Assembly: GCA_018335935.1 (NCBI GenBank)
Contig: JAGXRG010000056.1
Location: forward strand, 1 to 64,000
Origin: Chitinophagaceae bacterium
GTDB taxonomy: Bacteria; Bacteroidota; Bacteroidia; Chitinophagales; Chitinophagaceae
Direction: 5' to 3'
DNA: 64,000 bases
In this document: piece after piece, positions 46,254 through 55,012 of the stretch
How the letters are laid out: each line of letters begins with the position of its first letter
Numbering within the stretch: position 1 is the first letter of the stretch
The notes under the pieces: generated by a model
Database searches by the model: none
Told to the model about the DNA's origin: nothing
Seen by the model: the letters and a program-made list of their open reading frames with translations, nothing else
Translations under genes and position numbers: made by a program

Positions 46254-47447
46254 ATGCTTACAATTGGATTAATTAAAGAAACTAAACAGCCCGCCGATAA
46301 TAGAGTAGCTTTTACTCCAGCTCAATGTAAATGGATCAACCAAAACCTACCTATAAAAATTGTCGTTGAAACAAGTGCCAACCGCTGTTTTAAAGATGAT
46401 GAATATAGAAAACAAGGTATTGAAATGGTGACTAATTTAAACGACTGCCATATTTTAATGGGTATTAAAGAAGTGGCAATAGATACTTTAATTCCTAATA
46501 AAACTTATTTATTTTTTAGTCATACTAAAAAATTACAACCTTACAATAAAAATCTATTTAAAGCTTTAATAGAAAAACAAATCACTTTAATTGACTATGA
46601 ATGTTTAGAGCATGAAGATGGTCAAAGAATGATTGGGTTTGGCTTTTTTGCTGGAATTGTTGGTGCTCACAATGGATTAATGGCTTATGGTATTAGAACA
46701 CAAACTTTTAATTTAGAAAGAGTGTATAAAACCAAAGATTACAGACAACTTATCAATACTTACTTTGGCGTAAAAATTCCCCCTATAAAAATTGCTGTAA
46801 CAGGTAGTGGTAGAGTATCGCATGGCATTATTGAAATTATGAACTTAATGGATATTCAGGAGGTTGAACCAGAAGAATTTATTGAACAAAAATTCACCTA
46901 TCCAGTATACGTTCACTTAAAAGGAAAAGATTTATACCAGCATAAAATAACTGAGAATTATAAAAGATTAGACTTTCACCAAAACCCACAAGATTATAAT
47001 TGTTTATTTAAAAAATATTTACCCTTCACTGATGTTTTATTGAATGGAGTATACTGGGATACGCAAGTGCCTAGACTATTTGAAATGGAAGATTTAAAAA
47101 GCAATCAATTCAAAATTTCAACAATAGCAGATATTACAGACGATAAACATGGTAGTATACCTTGTAATTTAGGAGATCAATCTATTGAAAATCCTGTTTA
47201 TGGGGTTGATAGAAATACATTTAACAAAACCGAACCTTATTTAAATCATGTTGTTGATGTTATGGCTGTTGGAAATTTGCCCAACGAATTACCCAGAGAT
47301 GCAAGTAGATATTTTGGTGAACAATTAATAAAATATATTTTACCAGATTTAATTAAAGGTGAAAGTAATATAATCGATAAGGCTACTATTCTTAATGAAG
47401 GTAAAATAACAAAGCCTTTCGAATATATGAAAGGCTTTGCAAAATAA
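46254..47447 (+). CDS. NAD(P)-dependent dehydrogenase of the alanine/saccharopine dehydrogenase family
   Basis: 397 residues from ATG 46254. The N-terminal AlaDH/PNT-like half starts LTIGLIKETKQPADNRVAFTP and has the HTKK and DYECLEHEDGQRMIGFG motifs. The nucleotide-binding half contains IKIAVTGSGRVSHGIIEIM and TIADITDDKHGSIPCNL. This plan matches fungal-type (lysine-forming) saccharopine dehydrogenases found in Bacteroidota, but the substrate cannot be fixed. The frame is open upstream to a TTG at 46221, which is unlikely. A GATATTTG box (46228-46235) precedes the ATG. A hairpin overlaps its last codons. Confidence 0.83.
   Translation: MLTIGLIKETKQPADNRVAFTPAQCKWINQNLPIKIVVETSANRCFKDDEYRKQGIEMVTNLNDCHILMGIKEVAIDTLIPNKTYLFFSHTKKLQPYNKNLFKALIEKQITLIDYECLEHEDGQRMIGFGFFAGIVGAHNGLMAYGIRTQTFNLERVYKTKDYRQLINTYFGVKIPPIKIAVTGSGRVSHGIIEIMNLMDIQEVEPEEFIEQKFTYPVYVHLKGKDLYQHKITENYKRLDFHQNPQDYNCLFKKYLPFTDVLLNGVYWDTQVPRLFEMEDLKSNQFKISTIADITDDKHGSIPCNLGDQSIENPVYGVDRNTFNKTEPYLNHVVDVMAVGNLPNELPRDASRYFGEQLIKYILPDLIKGESNIIDKATILNEGKITKPFEYMKGFAK
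47410..47439. terminator. Hairpin over the 3' end of the dehydrogenase gene
   Basis: CAAAGCCTTTC/GAAAGGCTTTG form an 11-bp perfect stem with an 8-nt loop, lying inside the last codons of the plus-strand gene and 25 bp past the stop of the minus-strand M1 gene. The flanks are A/T-rich without a clean T tract, so a bidirectional terminator is probable, not certain. Confidence 0.55.
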
Positions 47448-47463
47448 TTTAATAAAAAATCAA

Positions 47464-49407
47464 TTAGCCTGGCACAACTATTTTGTTATTTATTCTGTTC
47501 ATGTCTGCCATTCTATGTGTAGGGTCAATTTCAATACTTTTAATTTCAATTAACTTTCTTTCTATATTGAATTTATATTTTGGATGTGTCCATCGCCATT
47601 CATTATGAATGATTCTAGTTTCTTTATCCTCAGCAATTTTATTACCTAACATCAAATCTAAAGGAATATAGTGCATTTCTTTAGTGCCATCTTTATAAGT
47701 AATCAATACATCTAAAGGCATAGGCATTTTACCCACACGTTCAATTGTGATTTGTGGTTTACCTATTTCATCATCCATAGAAATATTAGCAATTTTATAG
47801 TCTATAGTCTTTGTGCTATAAACCCAATACTCTTTATACCATTGTAAGGTTAATCCAGAAGTTTTTTCAGCTACTCGTATAAAATCGTTAGCATTTGGAT
47901 GTTTAAATTTCCAAGTATTATAGTAGGCTAATAGAATTCTATCTCTCACTTCATCTCCTACTAAATATCCTAATTGATTCAAAAAAACATCTCCTTTTGT
48001 GTAAGCAGCATTAGAGTAACCATAATTAGTATTGAAATGATCGGCATGAGTAGTTAAAGGCTCTTCGAACCCACTATTTGCTAAACGCATATAAGCTTTG
48101 TATTCATTGAACTGATTTTTTGGCAATTCATCGGCATCTGCTAAAAGTTCATGTTGTGTTTTTTGTTTTGAACTTGCAGAGGTAAAAGGAGATTGTGGTG
48201 CCCAATTATTATTATAATAATCCATCACTAAATTCTCTGCATAAGAAGTAAATCCTTCATCCATCCAACCAAATAAACTTTCATTAGTGCCTAATATTTG
48301 TTGATACCAACTATGCATCCATTCGTGAAAAACAGTACCTAAGCCTGGTCCTTTTAATAAGGTTGCCATAGCATACTCCATTCCACCATCTCCACCCTGA
48401 ATAAAGGAGTATTGTGGATAAGGATAAGCTCCAAATTTTGACTCAATAAAAGGCAATACTTTTTCTGCAGCATATAAAACATTTTTCCAAGCACTATCAG
48501 CTTGAGCATCTTTTTGCTTGTAAAAAACGTGAATAGTTAAACCATTTCTAATTTTTTTGGAAAGGTGCTGATAAGCAGTATCTGCAGCCCATACAAAGTC
48601 GTGTATATTTTCTCCTTTAAATATCCATGTATTTCTATTGGTCTTAGTTTGTAAAATTTTTCTTCCTGCATCTTCATAACCATAACCAATAGAATTGGCA
48701 TTCTGCAAAAGTCCTGTTGCAGCTACCATAAACTTTTTATTAATATTTATTCTCACTTCGTAATCTCCCCAAACACCATAAAATTCACGAGCAATATATT
48801 GATTGGCATTCCAACCTTGATAATCATATTCAACCATTTTTGGATACCATTGGCTCATGCTATACATTACACCTTCTACATTATTTCGGCCACTTCTTCG
48901 AATCTGAACAGGAACTTGAGCATTGAATTTAACTATTAAATTAGTTTTAGATTTTGGTAAGATAGGTTGAGACAAAACCACTTCTAAAATTGTTTCATGT
49001 TCAATTAACTTTTGTTCTTTACCATTAATAGTTAAAGAACTTACACGTTGAAAGCCAATCTCATCTTCTTTAAGTTTACTAATTCTATCTTTAACCCTTG
49101 CATCCCAATCTGGTAAAGGATTTCCAGCTCTATCTGCTCTTGGGGTTAGTTTGCCTAACTCAAGACTTCTTACATCCATAGAACTATTGGGCTGAAAAGC
49201 ATTCCAGTATAAATGAAAATAAAGTTTATATAATGTATCTGGTGAGTTATTGTAATAGTCAATGTTTTCAGTACCTGAAAATTGATGATTTTGCTCGTTT
49301 AAGCTAACATCAATTTTATAACTAATTTTTTGTTGCCAACGATCTGGCTGAGCAATAACAAGACTAAGAAAACAAAGACTTAATAAAGTAAAAATCGCTT
49401 TTTTCAT
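47464..49407 (-). CDS. M1-family metallopeptidase (large form)
   Basis: Secreted or periplasmic zinc aminopeptidase-like enzyme of 647 residues with a signal peptide (LLSLCFLSLVIAQ). The exopeptidase motif appears as GGMEYAM. The zinc site is HEWMH (361-365) with Glu384 in WMDEGFTSYAE, exactly the HExxH-x18-E spacing of M1. The region after it is helical, with a C-terminal beta segment. It is monocistronic. A second, smaller M1 enzyme is encoded at 53.3 kb. Confidence 0.93.
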   Translation of the reverse strand: MKKAIFTLLSLCFLSLVIAQPDRWQQKISYKIDVSLNEQNHQFSGTENIDYYNNSPDTLYKLYFHLYWNAFQPNSSMDVRSLELGKLTPRADRAGNPLPDWDARVKDRISKLKEDEIGFQRVSSLTINGKEQKLIEHETILEVVLSQPILPKSKTNLIVKFNAQVPVQIRRSGRNNVEGVMYSMSQWYPKMVEYDYQGWNANQYIAREFYGVWGDYEVRININKKFMVAATGLLQNANSIGYGYEDAGRKILQTKTNRNTWIFKGENIHDFVWAADTAYQHLSKKIRNGLTIHVFYKQKDAQADSAWKNVLYAAEKVLPFIESKFGAYPYPQYSFIQGGDGGMEYAMATLLKGPGLGTVFHEWMHSWYQQILGTNESLFGWMDEGFTSYAENLVMDYYNNNWAPQSPFTSASSKQKTQHELLADADELPKNQFNEYKAYMRLANSGFEEPLTTHADHFNTNYGYSNAAYTKGDVFLNQLGYLVGDEVRDRILLAYYNTWKFKHPNANDFIRVAEKTSGLTLQWYKEYWVYSTKTIDYKIANISMDDEIGKPQITIERVGKMPMPLDVLITYKDGTKEMHYIPLDLMLGNKIAEDKETRIIHNEWRWTHPKYKFNIERKLIEIKSIEIDPTHRMADMNRINNKIVVPG

Positions 49408-49484
49408 ATTTTATAAAATGTGAATTGCAATATTAATACAATACCATCTTAAAATTATGTTGAAAAGGATGAGCTAACTGTAGA

Positions 49485-49958
49485 TTAAAAGTTTAAGAAC
49501 TGTACAATTTGTTCAAGGTATTTTTGATCTATTTCATCAAATGAACTTAAGTCACTACTATCAACATCTAAAACGGCAACAACTGTATTGTTTTCTATAA
49601 TAGGTATAACTATTTCACTTTTTGAACTGCTGCTGCAAGCAATATGACCAGGAAATTTTTCTACATCATCAACTATAATAGTGGTAGCATTTTGCCAACT
49701 TGTTCCACAAACCCCTCTTCCCTTTTTTATTCTAGTACAAGCAACTGGACCTTGAAAAGGACCTAAAACCAGTTCGTCTGACTTTACTATATAAAACCCA
49801 ACCCATAACCAATTAAATTGCTCTTTTAAAGCAGCAGCAACATTTGCCAGATTGGCAATTAAATCATCTTCCCCCATTAACAACCCTTTTATCTGAGGAA
49901 TAATAGATAAATATTGTTCTTCTTTTGAACCTATAACAATTGATAAATCTTCAGCCAT
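49485..49958 (-). CDS. msrC: Free methionine-(R)-sulfoxide reductase (GAF domain)
   Basis: 157 residues from ATG 49958. A single GAF domain with the three cysteines of fRMsr: GPVACTRIKKGRGVCGTSW and HIACSSSSKSEIVIPI, plus VLDVDSSDLSSFDEID. It reduces free Met-R-sulfoxide. A frame extension to 50006 would pass through a terminator hairpin and is rejected. It lies downstream of the small repeat lipoprotein gene but beyond that gene's terminator. Confidence 0.9.
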   Translation of the reverse strand: MAEDLSIVIGSKEEQYLSIIPQIKGLLMGEDDLIANLANVAAALKEQFNWLWVGFYIVKSDELVLGPFQGPVACTRIKKGRGVCGTSWQNATTIIVDDVEKFPGHIACSSSSKSEIVIPIIENNTVVAVLDVDSSDLSSFDEIDQKYLEQIVQFLNF

Positions 49959-49994
49959 AAAATAATTTTTTACAAAGAAATGAAATAAAAAAAT

Positions 49995-50020
49995 ACAGCC
50001 TCCCAAAATTGGGAGGCTGT
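49995..50020 (-). terminator. Terminator of the small repeat lipoprotein gene
   Basis: ACAGCCTCCCAA/TTGGGAGGCTGT form a 12-bp GC-rich stem with a 2-nt gap (probably a 4- to 6-nt loop). On the minus strand it is followed by ATTTTTTTTATTT. It is the strongest terminator in the window. Confidence 0.9.
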
Positions 50021-50070
50021 AATAATTAAACTTTAAAGTATTAATTTAATGCTCAGAATATCTGAACAAA

Positions 50071-50250
50071 TTATTTTGTTTCAGTTGCAGGAGCAGCAGC
50101 AGGAGCTGTAGTATCAGCAACAGGAGCTGTAGTATCAGCAACAGGAGCTTCTACTGGAGCAGCAGTTGTATCAACAGCTGGAGCAGCAGTTTCACCAGAA
50201 TTACAAGCAACAAAACCAACGATAGCGATTAACGCAAGAACTTTTTTCAT
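50071..50250 (-). CDS. 59-residue Ala/Pro/Thr-rich lipoprotein
   Basis: A tiny secreted protein. The SpII signal MKKVLALIAIVGFVAC is followed by 43 residues made almost only of A, P, T, V, D and E, with the repeated unit PVADTTA (two exact copies, plus degenerate PAVDTTA and PVEAPVA). The DNA shows the same 21-nt tandem repeat (about 50105-50150). It has a clear start and stop and its own strong terminator. Short lipoproteins of this type are common in Bacteroidota and are probably abundant, disordered outer-membrane proteins. Function unknown. Confidence 0.85.
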   Translation of the reverse strand: MKKVLALIAIVGFVACNSGETAAPAVDTTAAPVEAPVADTTAPVADTTAPAAAPATETK

Positions 50251-50393
50251 TTTAAATTTTTTTATTATTAATAATACCTATTAATACCCTAATGACATAA
50301 AAGGTAACCCACAACTTTAAAAATATTTTTAAAAATATATTTTCACTGCCTTTGGGTTACTTTTACAGCCCTTAACGTATAAACAATAGTATA

Positions 50394-50960
50394 GTGAAAT
50401 CGGAGTTAATTGAACAAAACTTAATTATAGGATTAGCCAACAACGATTCCAAAGCGATTGAAACCATTTATAAACAAAATTTTAATATGGTTCAATCTTT
50501 AGTTCTTAATAATAATGGTTCTTATGATGATGCTAGAGATATTTTTCAAGAATCTCTCATTACTTTATACGAAAAAGCCAGTCAGGAAAGCTTTGTACTC
50601 TCTTGCAAAATATCTACATACTTATACTCTGTTGCAAGAAGATTATGGTTGAAAAGATTACAACAATTAGGCAAGTATGTGAATTCGATGGATAATTTGG
50701 AAGAAACCGTTTCATTAGGCGACGATATTGAAATTCATCAGAAAAGAGACCATGATTATGAAATAATGGAAAGAGCATTAAATAGTATGGGTGAACCTTG
50801 CAAAAGTATTTTAGAAGGCTTTTATGTTAAGAAAATGGATATGCAAACTTTAGCACAAGAATTTGGTTATACCAATGCCGATAATGCTAAAAATCAGAAA
50901 TATAAATGTTTAATTAGGTTGAAGAAGTTGTTTTTTACACAATACAACATTGGAGAATAG
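50394..50960 (+). CDS. Sigma-70 family RNA polymerase sigma factor
   Basis: 188 residues from GTG 50394. Region 2 is DDARDIFQESLITLYEKASQ followed by KISTYLYSVARRLWLKRLQQ. Region 4 includes LNSMGEPCKSILEGFYVKKM, MQTLAQEFGYTNADNAKNQ and KYKCLIRLKKLFF. The next gene overlaps or abuts it (stop 50960, next ATG 50965) and encodes a membrane protein with an anti-sigma-like N-terminus and a trypsin-like protease. The pair is therefore probably a sigma/anti-sigma module for envelope signals. The regulon is unknown. Confidence 0.9.
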   Translation: MKSELIEQNLIIGLANNDSKAIETIYKQNFNMVQSLVLNNNGSYDDARDIFQESLITLYEKASQESFVLSCKISTYLYSVARRLWLKRLQQLGKYVNSMDNLEETVSLGDDIEIHQKRDHDYEIMERALNSMGEPCKSILEGFYVKKMDMQTLAQEFGYTNADNAKNQKYKCLIRLKKLFFTQYNIGE

Positions 50961-50964
50961 AATT

Positions 50965-52071
50965 ATGGAAGACATTTTATTATTACAAGCTATAGAAAGA
51001 TATTACTCAGGTGCAATGCAGCCTGCAGAAAAAGAATATTTTGAAGAGCTCAGAAAAAACAATCCAGAAATTGATCAATTGGCTGTTGAACATCAAATGT
51101 TTTTACAACAATTAAATAATTTTAGCAATAGAAATAATTTTAAACACAATTTAATTGATGTTCATGCTAAATTATTATCTCTAGGTGAATTAAATGAAGG
51201 TGGAGAACTATCAACAAAAGCTAAAGTTGTTTCTATCTGGAAAAAATATAAAAAAGTTACAGGAATTGCTGCAGCTGTAGGTGGAGGAATTGCTTTGCTT
51301 ATAAGCACTTTGGTAGCTTACTTTAATCCAATCTCTCCAAATGTTACCAAACTTGGAGCACAATTAAAGAATCAAGAAAATCAGATTGCTGTTTTAAAGA
51401 ACGAAATTATTAAAAGTAAAATACCTTCTAAAGCTGAGATTAAAGGTGGTGGTTCATCTTTCTTAATTGATGGAAAAGGTTATTTAATTACTAACGCCCA
51501 TGTGGTTGAAGGGGCAACTTCTGCTAGTGTATTTAATGGTGAGGGCAAAGAATTCAGTGCAGCAATTGCATATGTAAATGCTGAACAAGATTTAGCCATT
51601 CTAAAAATAAACGATGCCGAATTTGAACCTGTAAAAAATCTACCTTATGGCATAAAAAACAATATTGGAAATATTGGAGAAGAAATTTATACCATAGGCT
51701 TTCCAAATTTTCCAAGAACAGATATAGTCTATAATGTGGGTTATTTAAGCTCAAAAATTGGTTATAACGGCGATACAGTTGCTTATCAAATTCAAATGAA
51801 TGCTAATCATGGCAATAGTGGTGGACCCATTTTTAACAAACGTGGTGAAGTAATTGGCGTTTTAAGTACAAAACTTTCAAAGGCTGATGGAGTGAGTTTT
51901 GCTATCAAAAGCAAAAATATTTTTCAACTCGTTAATGATTTAAAAACTGCTGATTCAACAGCTAGTAATATTAAAATAAATACTTCGACTAAATTAAACG
52001 ATGAAGATCGTGTTACTCAAATAAAAAAGATTGAACACTATGTGTATATGGTTAAAGCATATAGAAACTAA
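50965..52071 (+). CDS. Anti-sigma-like N-terminus fused to membrane-anchored trypsin-like (S1C) protease
   Basis: 368 residues. The N-terminal segment (about 1-90, cytoplasmic) has the pattern of anti-sigma N-termini: IERYYSGAMQPAEKEYFEEL followed by NNPEIDQLAVEH. One membrane helix (ITGIAAAVGGGIALLIST-like, about 97-121) leads into a short coiled coil. The periplasmic protease domain follows, with His179 in TNAHVVEG, Asp209 in AEQDLAILK and Ser285 in GNSGGPIF, so the triad is complete. No PDZ domain follows. A TTG 15 bp upstream would add five residues; ATG 50965 is preferred. It is coupled to the sigma gene and ends at a terminator. Confidence 0.85.
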   Translation: MEDILLLQAIERYYSGAMQPAEKEYFEELRKNNPEIDQLAVEHQMFLQQLNNFSNRNNFKHNLIDVHAKLLSLGELNEGGELSTKAKVVSIWKKYKKVTGIAAAVGGGIALLISTLVAYFNPISPNVTKLGAQLKNQENQIAVLKNEIIKSKIPSKAEIKGGGSSFLIDGKGYLITNAHVVEGATSASVFNGEGKEFSAAIAYVNAEQDLAILKINDAEFEPVKNLPYGIKNNIGNIGEEIYTIGFPNFPRTDIVYNVGYLSSKIGYNGDTVAYQIQMNANHGNSGGPIFNKRGEVIGVLSTKLSKADGVSFAIKSKNIFQLVNDLKTADSTASNIKINTSTKLNDEDRVTQIKKIEHYVYMVKAYRN

Positions 52072-52090
52072 TAAATCCTAAAAACCAGTT

Positions 52091-52122
52091 AAAAGCCTTG
52101 AATAGTAATGTTCAAGGTTTTT
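52091..52122 (+). terminator. Terminator of the sigma/protease operon
   Basis: AAAAG-CCTTGAA pairs with TTCAAGG-TTTTT around an 8-nt loop and continues into TTTTTTATTTT. It separates the sigma/protease pair from lpxB and rules out an lpxB start at the TTG inside the hairpin (52098). Confidence 0.82.
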
Positions 52123-52144
52123 TATTTTGTTCAAAACCAAAGTT

Positions 52145-52152
52145 TACATTTG
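52145..52152 (+). promoter_or_regulatory. -7 box, lpxB (leaderless candidate)
   Basis: TACATTTG, a perfect TAnnTTTG match, is followed by CTGTA and the ATG at 52158. The transcript would begin at or within a base or two of the start codon. Confidence 0.65.
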
Positions 52153-52157
52153 CTGTA

Positions 52158-53267
52158 ATGAAGTATTACATCATTGCAGGAGAAGCTAGTGGCGATTTGC
52201 ACGGCAGTAATTTGATTCATCAAATCAAATTAAAAGATGCACCTGCATCTATTCGTTGTTGGGGTGGAGATTTAATGCAAAACTCAGGAGCTACACTAGT
52301 AAAGCATTACAGAGATTTAGCTTTTATGGGATTTGTTGAAGTAATGAAAAATCTTCCCACTATTTTTAAAAATTTAGCTTTTTGTAAAGAAGATATTTTA
52401 CAATTTCAACCAGATATTTTAGTGTTGATTGATTACCCTGGTTTCAATTTGAGAATTGCCAAATGGGCTAAACAACAAAACATTAAAATTGCTTATTATA
52501 TTTCTCCTCAAGTTTGGGCATGGAAAGCTAGTAGAGTAAAGCAAATGAAGCAAGACATCGATAAAATGATTTGCATTCTACCTTTTGAAAAAGATTATTA
52601 TAAAACTGTTTGGAATTGGAATGTTGAATATGTGGGGCATCCTTTAACGGAAGTAATTGAAAATTGGTTAACCGTCAACAGTCAACGGTCAACAGTTATA
52701 CAAACTAAAAACATTGCTGTACTCCCTGGCAGCAGAAAACAAGAAATACAAAAGAAACTGCCTATAATGCTTAGTGTTGCAAAACATTTTACAGATTATG
52801 AATTTGTGGTTGCAAAAGCTCCAGGCATTGAAGATGAATTTTATGAAACTTTTTTAAGTCTTTATCCAAACGTAAGTTCAGTAAAAAACGATACTTATCA
52901 TTTGCTTTCAAAATCAAGTGCAGCTTTAGTTACTAGTGGCACAGCAACCTTAGAAACTGCATTATTTGGAGTGCCTGAAGTAGTGTGTTATAAAGCCAAT
53001 AATATCAGCTACCAAATTGGAAAAAGAGTAGTGAAAATTAAATTCATTTCTTTAGTGAATTTGATTATGGATAAGTTGGTGGTGAAAGAATTAATTCAAG
53101 ATGATTTAAATGCTGAAAATCTTAAAACTGAACTTGAACAACTTTTATTTGATGATGTAAGAAAACAACAATTAGAACTAGACTATAAAGAACTTTGGAA
53201 TAAATTATATACAGATGGAAGTCCATCTGAAAAAGCTGCAACTATTATTTACAAAATGATTAAGTAG
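52158..53267 (+). CDS. lpxB: Lipid-A-disaccharide synthase
   Basis: GT19 glycosyltransferase that joins UDP-2,3-diacylglucosamine and lipid X in lipid A synthesis, at the inner face of the inner membrane. Landmarks are IAGEASGDLHGSNLI, CWGGDLMQNSGA, LIDYPGFNLRIAKWAKQ, YISPQVWAWKASRVKQM, AVLPGSRKQEIQKKLPIM and SGTATLETALFGVPEVVCYK. It has 369 residues, a normal length. Codons for TVNSQRST (52672-52695) come from a 3-unit heptad repeat inserted in frame before the GSRKQEI core. It begins a plus-strand run with the M1 peptidase, flippase and aroC. Confidence 0.95.
   Translation: MKYYIIAGEASGDLHGSNLIHQIKLKDAPASIRCWGGDLMQNSGATLVKHYRDLAFMGFVEVMKNLPTIFKNLAFCKEDILQFQPDILVLIDYPGFNLRIAKWAKQQNIKIAYYISPQVWAWKASRVKQMKQDIDKMICILPFEKDYYKTVWNWNVEYVGHPLTEVIENWLTVNSQRSTVIQTKNIAVLPGSRKQEIQKKLPIMLSVAKHFTDYEFVVAKAPGIEDEFYETFLSLYPNVSSVKNDTYHLLSKSSAALVTSGTATLETALFGVPEVVCYKANNISYQIGKRVVKIKFISLVNLIMDKLVVKELIQDDLNAENLKTELEQLLFDDVRKQQLELDYKELWNKLYTDGSPSEKAATIIYKMIK
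52674..52697 (+). repeat. Heptad repeat inside lpxB: GTCAACA GTCAACG GTCAACA
   Basis: Three tandem 7-nt units differing at one position, followed by GTT. Three units are 21 nt, so the reading frame is kept. The same kind of 7-nt-period sequence appears at 53897-53917 (inside the next gene) and between genes at 43007 and 56521. Confidence 0.85.
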
Positions 53268-53277
53268 TGATTAAACA

Positions 53278-54983
53278 ATGAAAAAATATTTCCTTTTTAC
53301 TTTTACCTTGTTACTTGTTTTTCTCAAGCTCAACTTACTATTGCCAACAAACAAGTTTTTACAAAAGCAGATACTTTACGTGGCAGCAATAATGAAAACA
53401 GAGATTGGTGGGATGTGTTGCGTTATGACATTATGGTAAAACCTGATTTTGAAAAAAAAGAAATTGAAGGAGAAGTTACCATTACTTGTAAAGTAGTCAA
53501 AACAGAAAATCAAAATTTCATACAAATAGATTTACAAGAACCGTTAATTATTGATCATCTAATTCTTAATGTGAAAACAAAATTGAAGTTTGAGCAAAAA
53601 GGAAATGTTTGTCAAATTGATTTAGAAGATAATAAATTCGAATTAAATTCAAAATTTAAATTACATTTCATTTATCATGGCAAACCACGTGAAGCTATAC
53701 GTGCACCATGGGATGGTGGTTGGGTTTGGAGTAAAGATAAATTGGGCCGACCATTTGTAAGTGTTGCCTGTCAAGGTTTGGGAGCAAGTTCTTGGTATCC
53801 TTGTAAAGATTATCAAGGAGATGAACCTGATAATGGAGCTAATTTAACCATCATTGTTCCTGATAGTTTAGTTGCTGTTGGAAATGGAAATTTAATTTCA
53901 AAAGTTAAAAGTCAAAACCCAAAAACAGAACAACAAACAACTCTAAACACCCAACCCCAAACAGTCTACACTTGGTATGTTAAAAATCCAATAAACAATT
54001 ACAACATCATTCCATCCATTGGAAATTATATCAATATTTCTGATACATTTCAAGGTGAAAAGGGCATACTCGATTTAAATTATTGGGTATTGGACTACAA
54101 TAAAGAAAAAGCAGAAGAACAATTTCAACAAGTAAAGCCCATGCTTAAAGCTTTTGAATATTGGTTTGGTCCCTACCCTTTTTATGAAGATGGTTATAAG
54201 TTAGTTGAAGCTCCACATTTAGGTATGGAACATCAATCAGCTATTGCTTATGGCAATAATTATATGAATGGTTATAGAGGTAGAGATTTAAGTGGTAGTG
54301 GTTGGGGTTTAAAATGGGATTTTATTATTATTCATGAAAGTGGGCATGAGTGGTTTGCTAACAGTATCACCACAAAAGATATTGCAGACATGTGGGTGCA
54401 TGAAGGTTTTACTAATTACAGCGAAGTGCTGTTTACAGATTTCTTTTATGGTAAAGAAGCAGGCAATGATTATTGTTATGGCTTAAGAAAAAATATTGCC
54501 AACGATAAACCCATTATTGGTGTATATGGAGTAAATAATGAAGGTAGTGGCGATATGTATTACAAAGCATCAAACATGATACATGGCATAAGAAATGCTT
54601 TAAATGATGATGAAAAGTTTAGACAAATGCTGAGAAAAATGAATCAGGTTTTTTATCATCAAACTGTTACCACACAACAAATAGAACAATTTTTAATAGA
54701 AGAAACTGGTTTAGATTTACAAAAAACGTTTGATCAATATTTAAGAACAACACAAATACCAACTTTAGAATATTATTTTAAAGGAAGAAGATTATTCACA
54801 CGTTTTACTAATTGCATTGATGATTTTACCATGCCAATAACTATTCTTCCAAAAGCTAAAACTATTACACCAATTACAAAATGGAAAAAAAATAGACTTA
54901 ACAAAAAAAATAAAGAATGGTTTACAAAAGAACATATTGAACGATTGTATTTATTAAACCTTGTTAATGTTCCAAAGCCTTAA
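53278..54983 (+). CDS. M1-family metallopeptidase (short form), signal peptide out of frame
   Basis: Zinc peptidase with LGMEHQSAIAYGNNY and HESGHEWFANS, then Glu in WVHEGFTNYSE at x18 spacing. The intact frame begins only at GTG 53415 (522 residues). From the ATG at 53278 another frame gives MKKYFLFTFTLLLV, and the peptidase frame upstream of 53415 reads SQAQLTIANKQVFTKADTL. One extra T in the T5 run at 53318-53322 would join them into a perfect signal peptide ending FSQAQ. This is a natural or sequencing frameshift. It contains an in-frame heptad-repeat segment (53897-53917). It starts 10 bp after lpxB. Confidence 0.85.
53897..53917 (+). repeat. Heptad-period segment inside the M1 gene: TTCAAAA GTTAAAA GTCAAAA
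   Basis: Three imperfect 7-nt units lie in frame, encoding part of a polar, low-complexity insertion (SKVKSQNPKTEQQTT) between two conserved strands of the M1 N-domain. The segment matches the reverse complement of the intergenic stretch 56521-56541 at 19 of 21 positions over 53898-53918. Confidence 0.7.
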
Positions 54984-55012
54984 CTATCTTCGTTAAGCTA
55001 TTTTAAAGCTGC

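Noticed and set aside
49959-50006. N-terminal extension of the fRMsr protein to 50006
   Set aside because: It would read through the strong terminator hairpin at 49995-50020, and the extra residues have no homology pattern.
50105-50150. Tandem 21-nt repeats resembling a small CRISPR or regulatory repeat array
   Set aside because: The repeats have no spacers and are in frame in a small lipoprotein gene, where they encode PVADTTA units.
52098-52157. N-terminal extension of LpxB to a TTG at 52098
   Set aside because: That codon lies in the terminator hairpin of the upstream operon, and the promoter box at 52145-52152 is downstream of it. ATG 52158 gives the normal LpxB start.
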